Shown here in pieces: positions 59,493-64,000 of a stretch of DNA of 64,000 nt; position 1 is the stretch's first letter; each line of letters starts with the position of its first letter. The notes beneath the pieces were generated by a model. It ran no database searches, was not told the origin of the DNA, and was given only the letters and a program-made list of their open reading frames with translations. The stretch is from Jiangella endophytica (GTDB lineage: Bacteria; Actinomycetota; Actinomycetes; Jiangellales; Jiangellaceae), in contig NZ_QVAI01000017.1 of NCBI RefSeq assembly GCF_003427025.1, positions 1-64,000 on the forward strand, in the 5' to 3' direction. A program made the translations under genes and the position numbers.

Positions 59493-60292
59493 CGGCCGCG
59501 TTGGAGGCGGACGGCGTCGAGGTCTGGCTCGGCCGCCGGGCGAAGTCGCGGATCCTCGACGGCGTCGGTCTGACGGCTCGATCCGGCGAGATCGTCGGGC
59601 TGATCGGCGAGACCGGCTCCGGCAAGACGACGCTGGCCCGGGCGATCGTCGGGCTGGCGCCGCTGCACGCCGGCACCGTGCGCGTCGACGGCACGCCGGT
59701 GTCCGGGCTGCGCGGCGCCGAGCTGCGGCGGTTCCGGCGCACCGGCCGCGTGCAGTACGTGTTCCAGGACCCGCTGCGCTCGCTCGATCCCGATGTGACC
59801 GTGCTCGACTCCGTCGCCGAAGGGCCGGCGATCCGCGGCGACGGCCGGGCCGCGGACCGGCGGGCGCGCGCCGTCGCCGCGCTGGAGCAGGTCGGACTGG
59901 ATCCGGCGCTGGGCGACCGGCTGCCCGGCCGGCTCTCCGGCGGCCAGCGCCAGCGGGTCACGATCGCCCGCGCGCTCGCCGTCGACCCCCGGGTGCTGCT
60001 CCTGGACGAGCCGGTCAGCGCGCTGGACGCGGCCAACCGCAACCACGTGCTGCGGGTGCTGGACCGGCTGCGGCGCGAGCGCGAGGTCGCGATCGTGATG
60101 ATCTCGCACGACCTCGGCTCGCTGGCCGGCATCGCCGACCGGATCGTCGTCCTCTACCGCGGCCGAGTGGTCGAGGAGGGCCCGGCGGCCCGGGTGCTGC
60201 TGGAGCCCGAGGACCCCTACACGCAGCGGCTCATCGCGTCCGTCCCCAGCATCGACGGGCCCCGTCCCACCTACGCAAGGAGCACGAGATGA
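59489..60292 (+). CDS. ABC transporter ATP-binding protein, DppF-like
   Basis: 267 aa from GTG at 59489 in a GTGA overlap. Walker A GETGSGKTT, Q-loop YVFQDPLRSLDPDVTV, signature RLSGGQRQRVTIARAL, Walker B LLLDEPVSALD, switch ISHDLGSLAGIA, and the late motif YRGRVVEEGPAARVLLEPEDPYTQ. Second ATPase of the importer. Its stop overlaps the LLM monooxygenase start. Confidence 0.92.
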   Translation: MTAALEADGVEVWLGRRAKSRILDGVGLTARSGEIVGLIGETGSGKTTLARAIVGLAPLHAGTVRVDGTPVSGLRGAELRRFRRTGRVQYVFQDPLRSLDPDVTVLDSVAEGPAIRGDGRAADRRARAVAALEQVGLDPALGDRLPGRLSGGQRQRVTIARALAVDPRVLLLDEPVSALDAANRNHVLRVLDRLRREREVAIVMISHDLGSLAGIADRIVVLYRGRVVEEGPAARVLLEPEDPYTQRLIASVPSIDGPRPTYARSTR

Positions 60293-61401
60293 CAGTGGAA
60301 GTTCTCGGCATGGTCGGCACGAAGGAGGGTTCGGAGAGCCTCGGCTGGCGCCCCGGGCCCGTGGTCGACGCCGCCTACCTGCGCCGGTTCGCGCAGGCGC
60401 ACGAGCTGGCCGGGTTCGACCGGGTGCTGATCGGCTACAGCGCGTCGTCGCCGGACGGGTTCGCCGTCGCCGCGAGCGTGCTGCACCAGACCGAGCGGCT
60501 CAAGGTGCTCATCGCGCACCGGCCCGGGTTCGTCCAGCCGACGCTGGTGGCCCGCAAGCTGGCCACGCTGGACCACCTGACCGGCGGCGGCCGCGTCGCG
60601 ATCCACCACATCACCGGCGGCAGCGAGCAGGACCAGCAGCGCGACGGCGACTACGCCGAGAAGGACGCGCGGTACCGGCGCACCGGCGAGTTCATCGAGG
60701 TGCTGCGCCGCACGCTCAGCTCCGACGAGCCGTTCGACCACGAGGGCGAGTTCTACCGGTACACCGGCGCGTTCAGCACGGTGAAGCCCGCGACGCCGGC
60801 CGGCATCCCGGTGTTCTTCGGCGGCCAGTCCGACGCCGCCGTCGAGACCGGGGCTCGGCACACCGACGTCTACATGCTGTTCGGCGAGCCGCTGGCGGCG
60901 ACGGCGGAGCGCATCGCGTTGGTCCGGGCGCGCGCCGCCGAGCTGGGCCGGACGGTCGAGTTCAGCCTGTCGACCCGGCCGATCGTCGCCGACACCGAGG
61001 AGGCCGCCTGGGCCAAGGCGCGGCAGATCTACGCCGACGCCGTCGAGGTGAAGGAGAAGGCCGGCACCGAGGACGGCTGGTGGGGCCCGCGCCGCCGCTC
61101 GGCCGAGCGAAACGCCGTCTCGTCGAACCGGCTGCAGGAGCACGCCGCGGTCAGCGACGTGCACGACGAGCGGCTCTGGTTCGGCATCACCAAGCTGTTC
61201 GGCCCGGCCGGCAACTCGACCGCGCCGGTCGGCACGCCGGAGCAGGTGGCCGAGGCGTTGCTGAAGTACTACGACCTGGGCGTCACCAAGTTCCTGATCC
61301 GTGGCTTCGACCCGGTCACCGACGTGCTGCGCTGGGGCGAGGACCTGGTGCCGCTGCTGCGGACCGGCGCCGAGGCGCGGGCGGAGACGGAGGCGGCATG
61401 A
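60289..61401 (+). CDS. LLM-class flavin-dependent monooxygenase (alkanesulfonate monooxygenase-like)
   Basis: 370-aa TIM-barrel bacterial-luciferase-family enzyme, SsuD branch: FDRVLIGYSASSPDGFAVAA, KVLIAHRPGFVQPTLVARKLATLD, RVAIHHITGGSEQDQQRDGD, YRRTGEFIEVLR, and GIPVFFGGQSDAAVETGARH. SsuD-type enzymes use FMNH2 from a partner reductase and O2 to split a C-S bond and release sulfite. The partner flavin reductase is the last gene of the operon. Substrate unknown. Overlaps neighbours by ATGA on both sides. Confidence 0.9.
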   Translation: MTVEVLGMVGTKEGSESLGWRPGPVVDAAYLRRFAQAHELAGFDRVLIGYSASSPDGFAVAASVLHQTERLKVLIAHRPGFVQPTLVARKLATLDHLTGGGRVAIHHITGGSEQDQQRDGDYAEKDARYRRTGEFIEVLRRTLSSDEPFDHEGEFYRYTGAFSTVKPATPAGIPVFFGGQSDAAVETGARHTDVYMLFGEPLAATAERIALVRARAAELGRTVEFSLSTRPIVADTEEAAWAKARQIYADAVEVKEKAGTEDGWWGPRRRSAERNAVSSNRLQEHAAVSDVHDERLWFGITKLFGPAGNSTAPVGTPEQVAEALLKYYDLGVTKFLIRGFDPVTDVLRWGEDLVPLLRTGAEARAETEAA

Positions 61402-61871
61402 GCGTCGAGGACGCCAACCGGGTCTGGCACGGGCGGCTCGAGCACATCCGCGGCGCCGGGCTGTCCACCGACACCGCGCAGACCGCCGGGATGCGGCGGT
61501 TCGAGGCGATCTCCGGCGCGACCGTGGGGTCGTCGAAGCTGTGGATGGGCCGCACCGACGTCGCGCCCGCCACGAACTCCGGCGACCACCACCACGGCGA
61601 GGCCGAGACCGCCATCTACGTGAAGTCCGGGCACCCGGTGTTCGTCTTCGCCGACGGCGACCAGGAGATCCGGATCGAGACCGAGCCGGGCGACTTCGTC
61701 TTCGTGCCGCCGTACGTGCCGCACCGCGAGGAGAACCCGTCACCGGACGAGGAGGCGGTCGTGGTGATCGCCCGCAGCACCCAGGAGGGAATCGTGGTCA
61801 ACCTGCCCAGTCTCTGGGCCACCGACGGCGTCGCCGCCGACGCCGAGTGCGCGCCGGAGGCCGAATCGTGA
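61398..61871 (+). CDS. Cupin-domain protein
   Basis: 157 aa. Cupin motif 1 has SGDHHHGEAETAIYVKSG, with three His and a Glu as likely metal ligands; motif 2 is EPGDFVFVPPYVPHREENP. The N-terminal 40 residues are helical (RVWHGRLEHIRGAGLSTDTA). Cupins of this type act as dioxygenases, isomerases or sensors; the role in the operon is not determined. Coupled by ATGA to the monooxygenase and by GTGA to the hydrolase. Confidence 0.85.
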   Translation: MSVEDANRVWHGRLEHIRGAGLSTDTAQTAGMRRFEAISGATVGSSKLWMGRTDVAPATNSGDHHHGEAETAIYVKSGHPVFVFADGDQEIRIETEPGDFVFVPPYVPHREENPSPDEEAVVVIARSTQEGIVVNLPSLWATDGVAADAECAPEAES

Positions 61872-62584
61872 GCGTCGTCGAGACGGCGCCGGGCGCCGTC
61901 GCCTTCGATCCGCCGGCCGGGGTGACGGCGCGCGGCACCGTCGTGGTGCTGCCCGGCCGCGGCGAGCACGGCGGCGTGTACGAGCGGTTCGGCCGGCGGC
62001 TGGCCGCCGACGGGTACGTGGTGCGGGCGCTGGACCAGGCGCCGTCGACGGCGGACGCGGCCGGCGCCGCCGTGGCCGCGGTGCTCACCGACACCGGGCT
62101 GCCGCGGCCCTACGTGCTGGCCGGGTCCGACACCGGCGCGGTGCTCGCGCTGGCGGTGGCCGGGCCGGTCGGCGCCGACGCCGTCATCGTGGCCGGATAT
62201 CCGGTGATCGCGGGGTTCGACGCGGCCTCGGTGGACGCCGAGATCGAGGCGCGCACGTCCTGCCCGGTGCACGCCGGCCGGTTGCGCGACGACCCCCGGT
62301 TCACCGCCGACGCGCTGGACGGCCCGGTGCCCGACGGCGCCGTCCTGGGCGACGTGGCGATCCCGGTGCTCGCGCTGCACGGCGACGCCGACGCCGTCAG
62401 CCCCTACCCCGCCGCCCGGGACGCGCTGTCCGCCGTCGCCGGCCTCGTCCTGGTGACCCTGGCGGGCGGCCGGCACGACGCGTTCAACGACCGGTCACAT
62501 CGCACCGCCGCCGCCCACGTCGTGCTGTTCCTCGAAGACCTGCGCGCCGGCGCCGCCGTCGCAGCCTCCGAGCGCCTGGACTGA
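61868..62584 (+). CDS. Alpha/beta hydrolase
   Basis: 238 aa. GTVVVLPGRGEHGGVYERFG carries the oxyanion region, VLAGSDTGAVLALAVAG is the elbow (G-S-D-T-G), with Asp in place of the usual catalytic Ser. The downstream Asp (ALHGDADAVSPYP) and His (GGRHDAFND) complete a dienelactone-hydrolase or haloalkane-dehalogenase-like arrangement. With Asp as nucleophile it may act as a dehalogenase/epoxide hydrolase-like enzyme rather than an esterase (inference). GTG start in overlap with the cupin stop. Confidence 0.8.
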   Translation: MSVVETAPGAVAFDPPAGVTARGTVVVLPGRGEHGGVYERFGRRLAADGYVVRALDQAPSTADAAGAAVAAVLTDTGLPRPYVLAGSDTGAVLALAVAGPVGADAVIVAGYPVIAGFDAASVDAEIEARTSCPVHAGRLRDDPRFTADALDGPVPDGAVLGDVAIPVLALHGDADAVSPYPAARDALSAVAGLVLVTLAGGRHDAFNDRSHRTAAAHVVLFLEDLRAGAAVAASERLD

Positions 62585-62603
62585 ACCACCCCGAGGAGGA
62601 CCC

Positions 62604-63113
62604 ATGTCCGTCAGCACCGACACCTTCCGCAGCGTCTTCCGCCGGTACGCGACCGGGGTCGTGGTCATCACGGCCTCGGCCGGTGGACGGCCCGCCGGGC
62701 TGACCGCGACCTCACTGGCGTCGGTGTCGCTCGACCCGCCGCTGCTGTCGTTCGCGGTGTCGGCGACGGCGTCGGCCTGGCCGGCGTTCGCGGCGGCCGG
62801 CTCGATCGTGGTCAACTTCCTCGACGCCGGCCAGGATCACATCGCGACGCGGTTCGCCACCAGCGGCATCGACCGGTTCGCCGCGCCGACGGCATGGTCG
62901 CGGCTGGCGTCGGGCGAGCCGGTACTCGACGACGCGCCCAGCCACGTGCGGGCGCAGGTGACGCACCGGCTGCCGGTGGGCGACCACGTCATCGTCGTGG
63001 CGCGGGTGGTCGACGCGGCAGTGACGGCCGCGCCGGCCGCCGCCCCGCTGGTCTACCACGCCGGCGCGTACGGCACCGTGGCCAGTCAGGCGGCGGCCAG
63101 CACCCGGACGTGA
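62604..63113 (+). CDS. Flavin reductase family protein
   Basis: 169 aa split-barrel FMN reductase: FRRYATGVVVITASAGGRPAGLTATSLASVSLDPPLLSFAV is the family N-terminus, then AGSIVVNFLDAGQDHIATRFA, and GDHVIVVARVVDA. It supplies reduced flavin to the LLM monooxygenase, completing a two-component system. ATG follows AGGAGG, 19 nt after the hydrolase stop. Its last 28 bp overlap the convergent vapC gene. Confidence 0.92.
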   Translation: MSVSTDTFRSVFRRYATGVVVITASAGGRPAGLTATSLASVSLDPPLLSFAVSATASAWPAFAAAGSIVVNFLDAGQDHIATRFATSGIDRFAAPTAWSRLASGEPVLDDAPSHVRAQVTHRLPVGDHVIVVARVVDAAVTAAPAAAPLVYHAGAYGTVASQAAASTRT

Positions 63114-63517
63114 CCCTGGGCGCCGTAGTCGAGCAGCGCGCGATCGGCGGTGATCAGGGTGGCGTTCAGGCCGCGTGCGGTGGCGACGATCATCCGGTCG
63201 GCGGGATCGCGCGGGAGCTCGCCGGGCAGCCGGGTACTGGCGACGGAGATCTCCGGCGCCAGCGGGACGATGTGCAGCGCGGGATGGGTGGCGACGAGCT
63301 CGACCCAGGTGCCGATGTCGCGGTAGAGCTGCAGCCGCCCCTTCGCCGCAAGCATGGACACCTCCCACAGGCTGATCGCCGAGAGCTCGGCGCCGTGCTC
63401 GTACGACGCATTGGTGATGACCTGCCGGATCTCGCGGGACAGCCGCTCGTCACCGGCGAGCATCCACACCAGCACGTGCGTGTCGAGCACGACGTGGGTC
63501 TTGCCCTCCTCGATCAC
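63086..63517 (-). CDS. vapC: PIN-domain toxin, VapC family
   Basis: 143 aa probable Mg2+-dependent RNase. Acidic residues of the PIN fold are visible: HVVLDTHVLVWMLAGDE (first Asp), SAISLWEVSMLAAKG (Glu), RDPADRMIVATARGLNATLITAD (second Asp pair). GTG at 63517 overlaps the antitoxin stop as GTGA; the longer open frame upstream is the antitoxin region in another frame. Overlaps the end of the flavin reductase gene by 28 bp. Confidence 0.9.
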   Translation of the reverse strand: MIEEGKTHVVLDTHVLVWMLAGDERLSREIRQVITNASYEHGAELSAISLWEVSMLAAKGRLQLYRDIGTWVELVATHPALHIVPLAPEISVASTRLPGELPRDPADRMIVATARGLNATLITADRALLDYGAQGHVRVLAAA

Positions 63518-63762
63518 CGCCCGGCGTCCCACTCCTCGTCGACGGGCGCGACGAGATCGTCGTAGCGGCCGATCGACCCGGCCAGAGCGCCGAACAGCGG
63601 CGCCGGCGGGGCGACCGGGACCAGCATGGCCACCGGGTGGCCCCGCTTGGTGACCGTGATCGGCTGCCGGGTCCGCGCGACCTCGTCGAGCAGTTGCAGG
63701 CACACCGCCTTGAACCGTCCGGCGGCGATCTCAGTACCCGAGGGCTCCGTGGTCATCGACAT
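63514..63762 (-). CDS. Phd/YefM-family antitoxin for VapC
   Basis: 82 aa from the ATG at 63762 (80 from 63756). The Phd/YefM fold is visible in FKAVCLQLLDEVARTRQPITVTKRGHPVAMLVPV, the DNA-binding and dimerising part; the C-terminal GSIGRYDDLVAPVDEEWDA would wrap the toxin. It is translationally coupled to vapC and expected to autorepress the pair. Strain-variable pairs of this type are frequent in actinobacteria. Confidence 0.85.
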   Translation of the reverse strand: MSMTTEPSGTEIAAGRFKAVCLQLLDEVARTRQPITVTKRGHPVAMLVPVAPPAPLFGALAGSIGRYDDLVAPVDEEWDAGR

Positions 63763-63806
63763 GCCGTCATGGTCACACGACCTGGTCATCTGGTCAAAGC
63801 GACGCG

Positions 63807-64000
63807 TCAGCAGGCCTTGACCCACGAGCACTCGACGTCGTCGGGCAGCTCGACGGCGGGGATGTCCGCGCTGGTCACGCGGGCAGCAGCGTCCGCCGAG
63901 TGCGCGGCCAGCCGGACGGCGACGCGGTCCTCCAGGTCGCTCGGCTTGCCGCTGAGGTAGTCGTTGAACACGACCGAGAAGACCAGCCGCCGGCCGTCGG
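63807..64000 (-). CDS. dacB: D-alanyl-D-alanine carboxypeptidase/endopeptidase (PBP4), C-terminal end
   Basis: Only the last 64 codons are in the window; the gene continues past the right edge. The tail reads DGRRLVFSVVFNDYLSGKP followed by DLEDRVAVRLAAHS. This matches the C-terminus of S13-family DacB/PBP4, where the KTG-containing transpeptidase fold ends with GRxLxFSVxxN and a final helix. A closing Cys pair (VECSWVKAC) suggests a disulfide. It trims peptidoglycan stem peptides outside the membrane. The catalytic motifs lie beyond the window. Confidence 0.75.
   Translation of the reverse strand, partial: DGRRLVFSVVFNDYLSGKPSDLEDRVAVRLAAHSADAAARVTSADIPAVELPDDVECSWVKAC

Overview
The window is a stretch of actinobacterial chromosome. 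GC content is very high with strong third-position GC bias, GTG starts are frequent, and genes are often coupled by 4-nt ATGA or GTGA overlaps. The conserved backbone (dnaG, dgt, ppdK, dusB, glyS, zur/znuACB, uppS, recO) is typical of Streptomyces-like and Propionibacteriales/Jiangellales-like genomes. Jiangella or a relative is my best guess, by inference only. I see no rRNA, tRNA, CRISPR, prophage or conjugation module.

Layout. 1-8.1 kb: the end of a sugar ABC permease, dnaG, a MmyB-like regulator divergent from an MFS exporter with a 16-bp palindrome, dgt, lhgO, and a repeat-rich LPXTG wall protein. 8.1-12.4 kb: ppdK, a frameshifted AbiEi/DUF559-like gene and a small two-helix membrane protein. 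12.5-18.5 kb: two secreted carbohydrate-active proteins (a glycoamylase-like protein and a 1439-aa ThuA/glucose-dehydrogenase/PKD/CBM protein) behind a doubled LacI-type operator. 18.5-25.7 kb: dusB, an ABC-2 exporter pair, glyS, a YibE/F membrane protein, an ABM-domain protein and a small membrane protein.

25.7-32 kb is an iron block. An fbpABC-type Fe(III) importer follows a DtxR/IdeR-like box. Convergent to it is a single polypeptide that joins an adenylation domain, a carrier protein and a membrane acyltransferase, with its own IdeR-like box. 32-37.3 kb: a 1734-aa secreted BNR/sialidase-like protein fused to a DUF6351 hydrolase; a perfect 16-bp palindrome abuts and partly overlaps its ribosome binding site. 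37.5-40.9 kb: the zinc regulon (zur divergent from znuACB) with Zur-box-like sites. 40.9-45.5 kb: an ECF42-type sigma factor, a MarR remnant beside an intact MarR gene, uppS/recO and a TSUP transporter.

45.6-50.0 kb: a mannose-family PTS operon (IIA-IIC-IID-nagA-IIB-gntR), probably for an N-acetylated amino sugar; its first ATG directly abuts a 20-bp palindrome. 50.1-53.5 kb: TPM-domain protein, PspA, and a PNPOx-fold protein. 54.1-63.1 kb: a LysR regulator divergent from a 45-codon peptide ending in a leader-peptide-like VDLLRTASALCR, then an attenuator-like region and a nine-gene operon: a peptide-type ABC importer (SBP, two permeases, two ATPases), LLM flavin monooxygenase, cupin, alpha/beta hydrolase, flavin reductase. 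This reads as an organosulfur acquisition system under attenuation control. The window ends with a VapBC-like pair and the C-terminus of a PBP4-type D-Ala-D-Ala carboxypeptidase.

The most unusual items are the one-polypeptide adenylation/carrier/acyltransferase under an iron box, the BNR/DUF6351 fusion with an operator at its ribosome binding site, the leader-peptide sulfur operon, and the palindrome abutting the PTS start codon.
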